NCBI GenBank assembly: GCA_020439175.1
Contig: JAGQTE010000485.1
Location: forward strand, 1 to 42,494
Direction: 5' to 3'
Length of the DNA: 42,494 nt
Source of the DNA: Acidimicrobiales bacterium
Lineage (GTDB): Bacteria > Actinomycetota > Acidimicrobiia > Acidimicrobiales > Acidimicrobilacustridaceae
Part shown: one piece after another, positions 19,578-28,498 of the stretch
Layout of the letters: the number at the start of each line of letters is the position of its first letter
Numbering within the stretch: the stretch's first letter is position 1
Position numbers and translations under genes: made by a program
Notes under the pieces: model-generated
Seen by the model: the letters and a program-made list of their open reading frames with translations, nothing else
Told to the model about the DNA's origin: nothing
Databases searched by the model: none

Positions 19578-20666
19578 ATGGAAACCACTACCGCACCGAA
19601 CGACACCTTGCCCTTCGCCGCGGCGGTGGACGACACGACCGGGCCGGCCGGCATCATCGACCAGCTCGCCCTCGCGCCGTTCATCAGCGGCGAGCAGCCG
19701 TGCACCCGCTCGATCAACCTCGAACGGGTGCGGGAGGGCGCGCGCCTGCTCCCGGAGGGCGTGGAGCCGGTGCGTCGGGTCCGGCTCGATCGCGCCACCG
19801 TGTCGTTGGCCGTCGGTGAGGGGTGGACCCTGCTGGTCTGGCACCACCGCGACGCCACGGCCCAGGTCACCGTCGTGGGCCGGACCGACCTGCTGGTCGA
19901 CGAGGTCCTGCTCGCCGCCACCGACGGGGCGGTCGAGCCCGAGACGGCGGACGAGCGTGAGGTCGCCCTCGGCTTCTGGCGCCTGGGCCAGCACGGGCCG
20001 CGGCGCTCCGCCCGCACGATCGACGCGCCGGCGTGGGCCGAGGTGCGCACCAACTACACCGGCCCGGCGGCCGAGGCGCTCGATCAGCTGATGCGCCTCG
20101 ATCCGCTCGGGCTGTCGGGGCGGCTCGTGCTGCTGCACGGCCCGCCAGGCACCGGCAAGACCACGGCACTGCGTGCCCTGGCCCGGGCGTGGTCGGACTG
20201 GTGCGCCGTCAGCTACGTCGTCGACCCGGAGGCGCTGCTGGGCAACCCCGCCTACCTGCTCGAGATCCTGCTCGACGACCACGACGAGGCCAAGCGCTGG
20301 CAGCTGCTCATCCTCGAGGACTGCGACGAGCTGCTGCGCTCCGACGCCAAGGCGGAGACCGGCCAGGGGCTCGCCCGGTTGCTGAACGTCACCGACGGTC
20401 TGCTCGGCCAGGGGACGCAGACCCTGGTGTGCCTGACCACCAACGAGGCCCTGGCCCGCCTGCACCCGGCGATCGTGCGCCCGGGTCGCTGCCTGGCCTC
20501 GATCTATGTGGACCGCCTCACGCGCGCGGAGGCCGTGGCCTGGCTGGGCCGCCGCGACGGCATCGGGCCGAACGGCGCCACGCTCGCCGAGCTGTGCGCA
20601 CTGCGCGGCGACCTGCACACGGTCGCCGCCGACGAGCCGCCGGCGCCGACGGGCCAGTACCTCTGA
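19578..20666 (+). CDS. AAA-family ATPase with an actinobacterial N-terminal domain (DUF5925-like)
   Basis: A 362-residue protein. Residues 1-150 form an alpha/beta domain that I believe corresponds to DUF5925, seen ahead of AAA modules in actinobacteria; this is from memory. Residues 160-345 are a AAA module: Walker A GPPGTGKTT (near 188), Walker B LLILEDCDE (near 244), a sensor-1-like TTNE and the Arg-containing RPGR. It probably works as an oligomeric remodelling ATPase; the client is unknown. The ATG at 19578 has AGGGGA eight bases upstream. It follows the CpaE-like gene in the same direction and converges on nucS. Confidence 0.82.
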   Translation: METTTAPNDTLPFAAAVDDTTGPAGIIDQLALAPFISGEQPCTRSINLERVREGARLLPEGVEPVRRVRLDRATVSLAVGEGWTLLVWHHRDATAQVTVVGRTDLLVDEVLLAATDGAVEPETADEREVALGFWRLGQHGPRRSARTIDAPAWAEVRTNYTGPAAEALDQLMRLDPLGLSGRLVLLHGPPGTGKTTALRALARAWSDWCAVSYVVDPEALLGNPAYLLEILLDDHDEAKRWQLLILEDCDELLRSDAKAETGQGLARLLNVTDGLLGQGTQTLVCLTTNEALARLHPAIVRPGRCLASIYVDRLTRAEAVAWLGRRDGIGPNGATLAELCALRGDLHTVAADEPPAPTGQYL

Positions 20667-20694
20667 GCCAGCACCCGATCTGCGCCCGCCGGCG

Positions 20695-21354
20695 TCAGAA
20701 CAGGCGCAGCTCGTTGGACTCGATGCCGCGCAGCTCGTCGTAGTCGACCTCGACCCAGCGCAGACCGCGCGCCTCGGCGAGCACGCGGGCCTGCGGCTTG
20801 ACCACCTGTGCCACGAAGATGCCTTGCACCGGTCGCAGCGTCGGGTCGCGGTCCATGCGCTCGAGGTAGCGCACCAGCTGCTCGACGCCGTCGATCTCGC
20901 CGCGGCGCTTCACCTCGATGGCCACCGCAACGCCGTCGGCGTCACGGCACAGCAGGTCCACCGGGCCGATATCGGTCGGGAACTCCCGACGCACCAACGT
21001 CAGTCCGTCGGCGATGGCCTCGGGGTTGGCGGCGAGCAGCTCCTGCAGGTGCGCCTCGACGCCGTCCTTGACCAGCCCCGGGTCGACGCCGAGCTCGTGC
21101 GCCGAGTCCGACACGACCTCTTCCAGGGTGATCGTCAACGTCTCACCCTTGGGGTTGCGCACCACCCAACGCCCATCCTCCTCGACGAGGGTGTTGGGCG
21201 CGTTCATCCAGTTGAGCGGCTTGTAGGCACCGCCGTCGGCGTGGATGGCGACGCAACCGTCGGCCTTGACCATGATCAGCCGCACGGCCGACGGCAGGTG
21301 CGCCGCGAGGCGCCCCGCGTAGTCGACCGAGCAGCGAGCGATGACGAGCCGCAC
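20695..21354 (-). CDS. nucS: Mismatch-specific endonuclease NucS/EndoMS
   Basis: A 219-residue protein that I recognise along its length as actinobacterial Nuc[38 protein letters not shown], and the PD-(D/E)XK nuclease core with Asp133 in GPVDLLC and Glu147/Lys149 in AIEVKRR. NucS cuts both strands at mismatches and replaces MutS/MutL in most actinobacteria, with the beta clamp as partner. A C-terminal clamp-binding tail is plausible at ESNELRLF. The GTG at 21354 matches the usual N terminus. It starts nine bases after the MaoC gene, so it appears to be the last gene of the SDR-MaoC operon, an unusual context. Confidence 0.96.
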   Translation of the reverse strand: MRLVIARCSVDYAGRLAAHLPSAVRLIMVKADGCVAIHADGGAYKPLNWMNAPNTLVEEDGRWVVRNPKGETLTITLEEVVSDSAHELGVDPGLVKDGVEAHLQELLAANPEAIADGLTLVRREFPTDIGPVDLLCRDADGVAVAIEVKRRGEIDGVEQLVRYLERMDRDPTLRPVQGIFVAQVVKPQARVLAEARGLRWVEVDYDELRGIESNELRLF

Positions 21355-21363
21355 CGTGGCGGC

Positions 21364-22209
21364 TCAGGCGAACGTGGCGCGCCCGGCGTCGAGGACGATG
21401 CGTCCGTCGCCGCCGGCGGTCTGGAACACGGCCTCGCCGTCGCCGGTGCGCCAGATCGAGATCGTCAGCGCCTCACCGGGCATGACGGGCGAGCTGAAGC
21501 GCCCCTCCATGCCCGTGAACCGCGCCGGGTCCCCGTCGCAGAGCTCGGCGAGCAGCGCCCGACCGGTGAAGCCGTACGTGCACAGCCCGTGGAGGATCGG
21601 ACGGTCGAAGCCGCCGAGCGCGGCGAACGCCGGGTCGGAGTGCAGCGGGTTGCGGTCTCCGCTGAGGCGGTAGATCAGCGCCTGGTCGTCGCGCGTCTGG
21701 TAGGTGATCGACGCGTCGGGATCGCGCTCGGGCGGCACGTTGCGCGGCCCGGAGGGACCGCGGTCCCCGCCCCAGCCGCCCTCGCCCCGGATGAACGCCG
21801 ACATCACGTTCTTGAAGATGGGCTGGCCGGTCTCGGCCAGCACCGAGGTGGCGGTGACCTCGACGACGGCGCCCTTGCCCTTGTCGTAGATGCCGGTGAT
21901 CTCGCCGGTCGTCGTCACCGTGCCCTCGACGGGGATCTCGCCGTAGAGCTCGATGGCCTGCTCGCCGTGCACGAGCATCGCCGGGTTGAACGTGCCGATC
22001 TTGGCGAACGCACCGAAGGTGCCCGTCCCGAGCACGACCGCCATCGTCGGCAGGACCCGCTGGGGCGTGTCCATCGTGTTCTCGGTGGTGAAGGTCAGGT
22101 CGCCGGTGCCGCAGCCGACACCGAGGGCGTAGAGGATGGCGTCCTTGGAGTCCCACGAGTGGTCCATGGGGTCGCCCTTGGCGCCGAGGGCGGTGGGGTC
22201 GATGGGCAT
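21364..22209 (-). CDS. MaoC-family (R)-enoyl-CoA hydratase 2, double hot-dog
   Basis: A 281-residue double hot-dog protein resembling the hydratase-2 part of peroxisomal MFE-2. The catalytic motif is SGDRNPLHSDP near residues 183-193, after DQALIYRL; the N-terminal hot-dog (LGVGCG) lacks it. It should hydrate trans-2-enoyl-CoA to (R)-3-hydroxyacyl-CoA. The ATG at 22209 has AGGAGG five bases upstream, and that site overlaps the stop of the SDR gene, so the two are coupled. Together they supply both reactions of MFE-2, probably in beta-oxidation of long, branched or steroid-derived acyl-CoAs (inferred). Confidence 0.93.
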   Translation of the reverse strand: MPIDPTALGAKGDPMDHSWDSKDAILYALGVGCGTGDLTFTTENTMDTPQRVLPTMAVVLGTGTFGAFAKIGTFNPAMLVHGEQAIELYGEIPVEGTVTTTGEITGIYDKGKGAVVEVTATSVLAETGQPIFKNVMSAFIRGEGGWGGDRGPSGPRNVPPERDPDASITYQTRDDQALIYRLSGDRNPLHSDPAFAALGGFDRPILHGLCTYGFTGRALLAELCDGDPARFTGMEGRFSSPVMPGEALTISIWRTGDGEAVFQTAGGDGRIVLDAGRATFA

Positions 22210-22219
22210 CGGGTCCTCC

Positions 22220-23122
22220 TCAGGCCTCGTCCATGCCGCGCATGTCGGCGTTGGGGCGGGCGGTGGCCAACAGCTCCTCGACGAGCGGACCCATGCGGGT
22301 CGGGTCGTCGACCGGGTCGGTGCTGGGGCCGATGTGCCAGCTCTCGGCCACGCCGAGGCGCATGCCGGTGACGTCGAAGACCCGCCCGGTGACGCCGGCG
22401 GACTCCTCCGAGGCCAGCCACGTGACGATCGGCGCGATCCAGCGCGGCGACATCTTCTCCTTGATCTCCTCCGGCGCGGCGCCCATGCCGAGGTTCTCGG
22501 TCATGCGGGTCAGCGCCGCAGGGGCGATGGCGTTCACCGTGACGCCGTAGCGCGCCAACTCCTTGGCGGCGATGATCGTGAAGGCGGCGATGCCGGCCTT
22601 GGCGGCGCCGTAGTTGGTCTGGCCGACGTTGCCGTAGATGCCCGACGGCGACGACGTGTTGATGATGCGCGCCGCCACCTCCTCGCCGGCCTTGGAGCGC
22701 TCACGCCAGTGGGCGGCCGCGAAGTGCGAGGGACCGGCCGTGCCCTTGAGATGCACCTGGATCACGGCGTCCCACTCGGCCTCGGACATGTTGACGAGCA
22801 TCTTGTCGCGCAGGATGCCGGCGTTGTTGACCAGCACGTCGAGCTTGCCGAAGGCGTCGACCGCCTGCGCCACCAGGCGCTCGGCGCCCGCCCACGTCGA
22901 GATGTCGTCGGTGTTGGCGACCGCCTCCCCGCCGGCGGCGACGATCTCGTCGGCCACCTCCTGGGCGGGCCCGGCTTCGGAGCCTTCGCCCGACATGGAT
23001 CCGCCGAGGTCGTTCACGACGACCTTGGCGCCGTGCTCCGCCAGCATCAGCGAGTGCTCTCGCCCGATGCCGCGCCCGGCGCCGGTCACGATGCAGACGC
23101 GCCCCTCACACAGACCTGCCAT
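22220..23122 (-). CDS. SDR-family (R)-3-hydroxyacyl-CoA dehydrogenase (HSD17B4 N-domain-like)
   Basis: A 300-residue short-chain dehydrogenase: TGAGRGIG cofactor loop, VVVNDLGG after strand 2 (typical of MFE-2/HSD17B4), NNAGILRDK, catalytic Ser in NTSSPSG and YGAAK, then AIAPAALTRMT. It probably oxidises the (R)-3-hydroxyacyl-CoA made by the adjacent MaoC hydratase with NAD+. I chose ATG 23122, which starts the domain and has AAGGGGG eight bases upstream; upstream reading to 23260 is not family-like and overlaps the divergent VanW gene. A TAGCCT box at 23165-23160 could be its -10 element. Confidence 0.93.
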   Translation of the reverse strand: MAGLCEGRVCIVTGAGRGIGREHSLMLAEHGAKVVVNDLGGSMSGEGSEAGPAQEVADEIVAAGGEAVANTDDISTWAGAERLVAQAVDAFGKLDVLVNNAGILRDKMLVNMSEAEWDAVIQVHLKGTAGPSHFAAAHWRERSKAGEEVAARIINTSSPSGIYGNVGQTNYGAAKAGIAAFTIIAAKELARYGVTVNAIAPAALTRMTENLGMGAAPEEIKEKMSPRWIAPIVTWLASEESAGVTGRVFDVTGMRLGVAESWHIGPSTDPVDDPTRMGPLVEELLATARPNADMRGMDEA

Positions 23123-23244
23123 GGTTCGGTCCCCCTTGTTCGACCGCAGGATCGGCGGAAGGCTACCGGTGCGGACGCCGGGGCCGGAACTCCGCGTCGC
23201 GGGGTGCCACCACCCAGGCCGTCGAGACTGGTGAACTAGACGAC

Positions 23245-24888
23245 GTGCGTCCCCGATCACGCCGACGGCGCGTCATCGCCCTCACCGCCTGCGCCGCAGT
23301 CCTCGTGCTGGTCGTCGCCGGCTTCGCCATCGACCAGGCGCGCCACGACGGCACGGTCGCCCGCAACGTCGCCCTCGACGGGACCCTGATCGGCGGGGCC
23401 ACCGACGCCGAGCTGCAGAAGGCGGTCCACGACACGGCCGAGGCGTGGGCGTCGGTGCCCGTCACGGTCGAGACGCCCGCCGGACCGTTCGACACGACGC
23501 TCGGCGACCTGGGCGTGGCCCTCGACGAGGAGGCGGTCGCCGCCGCCGCACGGTCCGAAGGCCGAGACGGCGGCTGGCTGGCGGAGCTGTGGTCCTGGCT
23601 GCGCTCCCCGCTGGGCCACCGCGAGGTGGCGCTGACCTTCGACGCCGACACGGCGTCGGCCGCCGCTGCCCTCGCCTCCGCCGAGGCGGCCAACCATCGC
23701 GACCCGACCGAGCCCACGCTCGCCCCGGGCGCAGACGCCATCACGGTCGTGCCCGGGGCCGACGGCGCCACCCTCGACACCGGCGCCGTGGCGCAGCAGG
23801 CACTCGACGCCGCCCGCCGCGGCGAGCGCACGATCACGATCGCCGCCGCCACCGTGCCCCTGCCGCCCGACGTGTCCGAGGCCCGGGCCGCCGAGCTGGC
23901 GACCGAAGCGAACGCGTTGGCCGACCAGCCGCTCGGCATCTACCTCGACAACAAGTCCGGTCGCTTCGACGCCGACATGATCCGCTCCTGGTTCCGCCCG
24001 GCGATCGTCGACGGCGCGCTCGAGGTGACGATCGACCCGGCGGCCGCACGCGACGACATCACCGGCGTGCTGGGTCAGGTCGGGGTGGCGCCGCAGCAGC
24101 TGCGCTTCGAGGTCGACCCGGAGGGCAAGGTGGTGATCGTCGACGGCGTCGCCGGCACCGAGTGCTGCACACCCGAGTCTCTGCAGGGCATCGTCAGCGC
24201 GCTGGAGGCCGGAGACGAACGGGTCGACCTGACCTTGGCCTCGGTGGCGCCCGATCACGACCGGGCGTGGGCGGAGCAACTGGGCATCACGACGCCCATC
24301 GCCACGTTCACCACGCAGCACCCGTGCTGCGCGCCGCGCGTGGAGAACATCCACCGGTTCGCCGACCTGATCCGGGGCACGGTCATCCTCCCCGACGAGA
24401 CGATGAGCGCCAACGACACCGTCGGGCAACGCACCAAGGAGCGCGGCTTCGTCGAGGCGCCGGTGATCGTGGACGGCGAGTTCGCCGAGGACGTCGGCGG
24501 TGGGGTCAGCCAGTTCGCCGTGACCCTGTTCAACGCCGCATTCTACGGCGGCCTCGACATCCCCGAGTACCAGTCGCACAGCATCTACATCGATCGCTAC
24601 CCGTACGGGGTCGAATCGACGATCTCGTGGGGTGGCCCCGACCTGAAGATCCACAACAACACGCCGACCGGCGTGCTGATCTGGCCGACCTACGACGACA
24701 CGTCGATCACGGTCACCCTCTACGGCACCCCGTGGATGGCGGGCACGGTCAAGAGCCAATCGGAGTCGCCCGACGGCGAGTGCACCCGGGTCCACACGGT
24801 GCGCGAGCGGACCCTGCTGGGCAACAACCAGACCTCGACCGACGACTTCTACGCCCTCTACCAACCCTCCGAGGGCGTCACCTGCTGA
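23245..24888 (+). CDS. VanW-family protein with peptidoglycan-binding-like domains
   Basis: A 547-residue exported or membrane-anchored protein. An Arg-rich start and one hydrophobic helix (residues 9-27) anchor it; the middle (about 60-310) resembles the repeated putative peptidoglycan-binding domains of YoaR/VanW proteins, with the LALGDLG-like turn TLGDLGVALDEE; the C-terminal VanW domain (about 345-480) has NIHRFADLIRGTVILPDE, NDTVGQRTKERGF and GGGVSQFAVTLFNAAF. The molecular role of VanW is unknown; a cell-wall function is likely. It starts with GTG at 23245, divergent from the SDR gene, and the WS/DGAT gene follows. Confidence 0.9.
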   Translation: MRPRSRRRRVIALTACAAVLVLVVAGFAIDQARHDGTVARNVALDGTLIGGATDAELQKAVHDTAEAWASVPVTVETPAGPFDTTLGDLGVALDEEAVAAAARSEGRDGGWLAELWSWLRSPLGHREVALTFDADTASAAAALASAEAANHRDPTEPTLAPGADAITVVPGADGATLDTGAVAQQALDAARRGERTITIAAATVPLPPDVSEARAAELATEANALADQPLGIYLDNKSGRFDADMIRSWFRPAIVDGALEVTIDPAAARDDITGVLGQVGVAPQQLRFEVDPEGKVVIVDGVAGTECCTPESLQGIVSALEAGDERVDLTLASVAPDHDRAWAEQLGITTPIATFTTQHPCCAPRVENIHRFADLIRGTVILPDETMSANDTVGQRTKERGFVEAPVIVDGEFAEDVGGGVSQFAVTLFNAAFYGGLDIPEYQSHSIYIDRYPYGVESTISWGGPDLKIHNNTPTGVLIWPTYDDTSITVTLYGTPWMAGTVKSQSESPDGECTRVHTVRERTLLGNNQTSTDDFYALYQPSEGVTC

Positions 24889-24895
24889 GGACCGG

Positions 24896-24901
24896 TACCC
24901 T
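24896..24901 (+). promoter_or_regulatory. -10 element of a leaderless promoter for the WS/DGAT gene
   Basis: TACCCT lies eight bases before the ATG at 24910, only a few bases after the VanW stop, and no ribosome binding site is present. The wax synthase therefore probably has its own promoter despite the tight spacing. Confidence 0.5.
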
Positions 24902-24909
24902 CGGCGCCC

Positions 24910-26316
24910 ATGGACCTCGAGACCACCGAGTTTCAGTACGAGCCGCGCATGAGCGACGCCGACGCGCTCATGTGGTCGATCGAGAAGGACCCCCAGCTGC
25001 GATCGACGATCGTGTGGGTGTCGATCCTCGATCGCACGCCTGACCGCGAGCGCTTCGAGCGGGTGATGGAGCGCGCCACGCGCGTCGTGCCGCGCCTACG
25101 CCAGCGCGTGCTGGGCCACCCCTACTCGATCGCGCCGCCACGCTGGGAGGTCGACCCCAACTTCGACCTCGACTACCACCTGCGCTGGATGAAGGTGATC
25201 GGCGCCGGCACCGAGCGCGAGGTGTTCGATCTCGCCGCGCCGATCGCCATGCAGGGCTTCGACCGTGCCCGGCCGCTGTGGGAGATGACGGTCGTCGAAG
25301 GCCTCGAGGGTGATCGCGCCGCCATCATCGGCAAGGTCCACCACGCCATCACCGACGGCGTGGGCGGTGTGCGCCTGCAGATGGAGATGCTCGACCTCGA
25401 GCGCCAACCGGCGACCGAGAAGCCGATGCCGCCCGCACCCGAGCCCGAACCGGTGACCGAACGCCGCCGGATCGTCGACGCCATGAACTACGAAGCGGGT
25501 CGCCAGGCCGGCCGCCTGCGCGACCTGGTGCACAGCGCCGCGACGTCCGCCGGCAAGCTGGTCAGCGACCCGATCGGCGTCATCGACGAGAGCCTCCAGA
25601 CGGCGGCGTCCCTCGGTCGCCTGGTCGCCCCGGTGACCGAGCCCCTCAGCCCGCTGATGCGCGACCGCAGCCTCAGCGTGCACTTCGACACCATCGCCAT
25701 CCCGCTCGACGAGCTCAAGGCCCCGTCACGCGTCGTCGCCGGTCGGCTCAACGACGCCTTCGTGGCGGGCGTGGCGGGCGGGCTGCGCCGCTACCACGCC
25801 GAGCACGGCGTGGAGGTCGATGCCCTGCGCATGACGATGCCGATCAACGTGCGCACCGAGGCCAACGCCCGCACCGCCGGCAACGCGTTCGTGCCGGCTC
25901 GCTTCGCCGTGCCCGTCGGCATCGTCGACCCGCTCCAGCGCATGGACGCCATCCGCAAGCTCGTGGCCCACCAGCGAGCGGAGCCGGCGCTGGCGCTCAC
26001 CGACTCGGTCGCGGCGCTGCTGAACCGCCTGCCGACGACGGCGACGACCGCCGTGTTCGGGTCGATGCTCAAAGGCATCGACTTCATCACGTCGAACGTC
26101 CCGGGGGCGCCGGTGCCGGTGTACGTCGCCGGGGCGAAGGTGCAGGCCCAGGTGGCGCTGGCGCCGATGACCGGCTCGGCCGCCAACGTGACGCTCCTGA
26201 GCCACGAGGCCACGTGCCACATCGGCATCAACGTCGACCCGGCAGCCGTGACCGACCCGGCGCTGTTCACCGCCTGCCTGCGCGAGAGCTTCGTCGAAAT
26301 CTGCAAGGTCGGCTGA
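24910..26316 (+). CDS. Wax ester synthase/diacylglycerol acyltransferase (WS/DGAT)
   Basis: A 468-residue WS/DGAT enzyme of the mycobacterial Tgs type. The active-site HHxxxDG reads HHAITDG at residues 144-150; PLWEMTVVEGL precedes it, and the C-terminal WS/DGAT domain has TMPINVRTEANARTAGNAF and FITSNVPGAPVPVYVAGAKV. It transfers fatty acyl groups from acyl-CoA to diacylglycerol or alcohols, making storage triacylglycerol or wax ester at the membrane. It stands alone behind VanW, converging on the MFS gene with 22 bases between. Its presence agrees with the lipid-oriented gene content of the window. Confidence 0.94.
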   Translation: MDLETTEFQYEPRMSDADALMWSIEKDPQLRSTIVWVSILDRTPDRERFERVMERATRVVPRLRQRVLGHPYSIAPPRWEVDPNFDLDYHLRWMKVIGAGTEREVFDLAAPIAMQGFDRARPLWEMTVVEGLEGDRAAIIGKVHHAITDGVGGVRLQMEMLDLERQPATEKPMPPAPEPEPVTERRRIVDAMNYEAGRQAGRLRDLVHSAATSAGKLVSDPIGVIDESLQTAASLGRLVAPVTEPLSPLMRDRSLSVHFDTIAIPLDELKAPSRVVAGRLNDAFVAGVAGGLRRYHAEHGVEVDALRMTMPINVRTEANARTAGNAFVPARFAVPVGIVDPLQRMDAIRKLVAHQRAEPALALTDSVAALLNRLPTTATTAVFGSMLKGIDFITSNVPGAPVPVYVAGAKVQAQVALAPMTGSAANVTLLSHEATCHIGINVDPAAVTDPALFTACLRESFVEICKVG

Positions 26317-26338
26317 CGGCGCTGCCCGGGCCGCCTGC

Positions 26339-27643
26339 TCAGTCGGCGGTCGCGACGTCGGCGTCGACGACACCGTGACGCGACAGCCGCCACGCCCCCA
26401 TCGCCGGCATGAGCTTCGCCACCACGCCGACACCGGCCATGCAGGCCAACCCGCCGGTGATGACGGACGCGACCGGCGACGTCAGCGCCGCCACCACGCC
26501 GGCCTCGACATCGCCGAGACGCGGGCCACCGGTCACGACAGCGATGTGCACCGCCGACAGGCGGCCACGCAACCGGTCGGGGACGGTCAGCTGCAGGATC
26601 GAGTTGCGGAACACCGCGCTGACGACGTCCGCTGCGCCCGCCACCGCCAGGAAGGCCAGCGCCAGCGGCAACAACACCTCGGCCGACGGCAGCGCCGCCA
26701 CCACGCCGAACCCGGCGATGGCCCCGCCCCAGGCCAGCACCGACCACAGCACCGCCCGTCCCTGAGCGTCGATCCGGCCGAGCCAACCCGAGAACAGCGC
26801 GCCGGCGAACGCGCCGGCAGCCGGGGCGGCGTAGAGCGGGCCGATGGCGTCCTCGCCTCCGAACACCTGCACCGCCAGGGCGGGGAACAGGGCGCGGGGC
26901 ATGCCGAACACCATGGCGTTGATGTCGATGACGAACGTGCCCTGCAACGCCTGGCGTCCCTTGAGGAAGTGCACGCCCGCCAGGATCGACGCTCGCCCCG
27001 CACGCTCGGCGCTGCCCTCGGGGATGATCGGGCGCATGGCCAACAGGGCACCGATGGACGCGGCATAGGTGGCGACGTCGAGCCAGTAGGTCGCCGCCAG
27101 CGACACCTGCGCGATCAGCAGCCCGGCGACGAGCGGGCCCACGATCAGCCCCAGCTGCCACATCAGCTGGTTCAGCGCCAGCGCCGCCGGCAGCGACCGG
27201 CGCTCCACGAGCACCGGCACCGACGACGAGCGCGTCGGGTGGTCGATGCCCGAGAACCCGGCGGCCAGGCCGCTGAGCACGTAGATCGCCCACAGGCGCG
27301 GCTCGCCGATGACCGTGTTCAACGCCAACCCGACCGTCGTGGCGACGAGGAGCAGCTGCGCCACCAGGAGCACCTTGCGGCGGTCGTAGGTGTCGGCCAG
27401 CGAGCCGCCGAGGAGCGAGCCCACGATCAGCAGGGGCAGCTGCACGAGACCGAGCAGGCCGACCGCCAGGGACGATCCGGTGAGTTGATACACCTGCACC
27501 GGCGCCGCCACCGCCGTCATCTGCGTGCCGAGGTACGAGATGGTCTGGCCGATGTAGAGCAGCCGGAACTGGCGCGAGGCGCGCAGGGGCGTCAGATCGA
27601 CGAGCAGGCGGGTGCGCTCGTGGCGCGTGGAGCGGGCGATCAG
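26339..27643 (-). CDS. MFS transporter (EntS-like), start codon lost by an apparent one-base deletion
   Basis: A major facilitator protein of the enterobactin-exporter (EntS/MFS_3) type, with about 12 hydrophobic segments, the motif GGSLADTYDRRKVLL between helices 2 and 3, and DHPTRSSSVPVLV. The first ATG is at 27520, but the frame upstream still encodes family-like sequence (VDLTPLRASRQFRLLYIGQTIS) back to a TAG at 27650-27652 without any ATG, GTG or TTG; CTG 27643 is the only near start. The crotonase stop carries an ATGA overlap (ATG at 27666), and adding one C to the CC at 27643-27644 would join that ATG to this frame. So either a one-base deletion or sequencing error, or a non-standard start. 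The exported compound is unknown. Confidence 0.75.
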   Translation of the reverse strand: MIARSTRHERTRLLVDLTPLRASRQFRLLYIGQTISYLGTQMTAVAAPVQVYQLTGSSLAVGLLGLVQLPLLIVGSLLGGSLADTYDRRKVLLVAQLLLVATTVGLALNTVIGEPRLWAIYVLSGLAAGFSGIDHPTRSSSVPVLVERRSLPAALALNQLMWQLGLIVGPLVAGLLIAQVSLAATYWLDVATYAASIGALLAMRPIIPEGSAERAGRASILAGVHFLKGRQALQGTFVIDINAMVFGMPRALFPALAVQVFGGEDAIGPLYAAPAAGAFAGALFSGWLGRIDAQGRAVLWSVLAWGGAIAGFGVVAALPSAEVLLPLALAFLAVAGAADVVSAVFRNSILQLTVPDRLRGRLSAVHIAVVTGGPRLGDVEAGVVAALTSPVASVITGGLACMAGVGVVAKLMPAMGAWRLSRHGVVDADVATAD

Positions 27644-27662
27644 GTCACGCTAGATGCGTCGC

Positions 27663-28490
27663 TCATCGCGCCTGCCAGTTCGGGGGGCGCTTGTCGGCGA
27701 ACGCCTTGGGGCCCTCCTTGGCGTCGTCGGTGGCGAAGATGCGCTGCGACAGCTCCTGCTCGATGTCGTAGGCCTCGGCGAGCGTCGTGGACAGCCCGCG
27801 GATCACCGACTCCTTGGTGGCCTGCACGGCCAGCGGAGCGTTCACGGCGATGCGCCGCGCCCAGTCGAAGGCCCGCTCGAGCAGCTCGTCCTCGGGCACG
27901 ATCTCGTTGATCAGGCCCATCCGCAGCGCGTCCTCGGCCGGGAACGCCTCCGCCGTCAGCAGGAACGCCATCGCGGCCGGGAACGGGATCTGCCGGGGCA
28001 GGCGTGCCGTCGTCCCACCGCCGGCGAACAGGCCCCGCTTGGGCTCCATCACCCCGAAGCTGGCGTGCTCGGTGGCGACCCGGATGTCGACGCCGCCGAG
28101 CATCTCCATGCCACCGGCCACGCACGGCCCGTTGATGGCGGCGACGATCGGCTTGTAGAGCTTCACGTCGCGCAGGACCGCCCGTTGACCGTCGGAGAGC
28201 TTGCACCCGTCGATCTCGGTGACCTCGCCCTTGGCGATCTCCTGGTAGAGCGCCGTGACCTGGGGCATGTAGTCCTTGAGGTCGGCACCGGACATGAAGT
28301 TCCGCTCGACGCCGGTGATGACCGCCACCCACGCGTCGTCGTCGAACCGGAACGTCTTCCACGCCTGCGTCAGGTCACGGAAGTGGTACATGTCCAGCGC
28401 GTTGCGCCGCTCGGGTCGGTCGATGGTGATGAGCACGACGTGCTCGAGCCCGTCGGCGCCGCCGGGGTGCTTGTCGTAGTGGATGGGCAT
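27663..28490 (-). CDS. Enoyl-CoA hydratase/isomerase family protein
   Basis: A 275-residue crotonase: LITIDRPERRNALDMY, the oxyanion segment ERNFMSGADLKDY and NGPCVAGGMEMLGGVDIRVATEHASFG, ending FADKRPPNW, as in many acyl-CoA hydratases. It should act on enoyl-CoA intermediates; specificity is unknown. The ATG at 28490 has AGGAG four bases upstream, inside the stop region of the SDR gene, so SDR-crotonase-MFS form one operon under the operator near 29257-29280. The stop codon overlaps an ATG (ATGA at 27663-27666), the probable original start of the MFS gene. Confidence 0.92.
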   Translation of the reverse strand: MPIHYDKHPGGADGLEHVVLITIDRPERRNALDMYHFRDLTQAWKTFRFDDDAWVAVITGVERNFMSGADLKDYMPQVTALYQEIAKGEVTEIDGCKLSDGQRAVLRDVKLYKPIVAAINGPCVAGGMEMLGGVDIRVATEHASFGVMEPKRGLFAGGGTTARLPRQIPFPAAMAFLLTAEAFPAEDALRMGLINEIVPEDELLERAFDWARRIAVNAPLAVQATKESVIRGLSTTLAEAYDIEQELSQRIFATDDAKEGPKAFADKRPPNWQAR

Positions 28491-28498
28491 GGGGCTCC

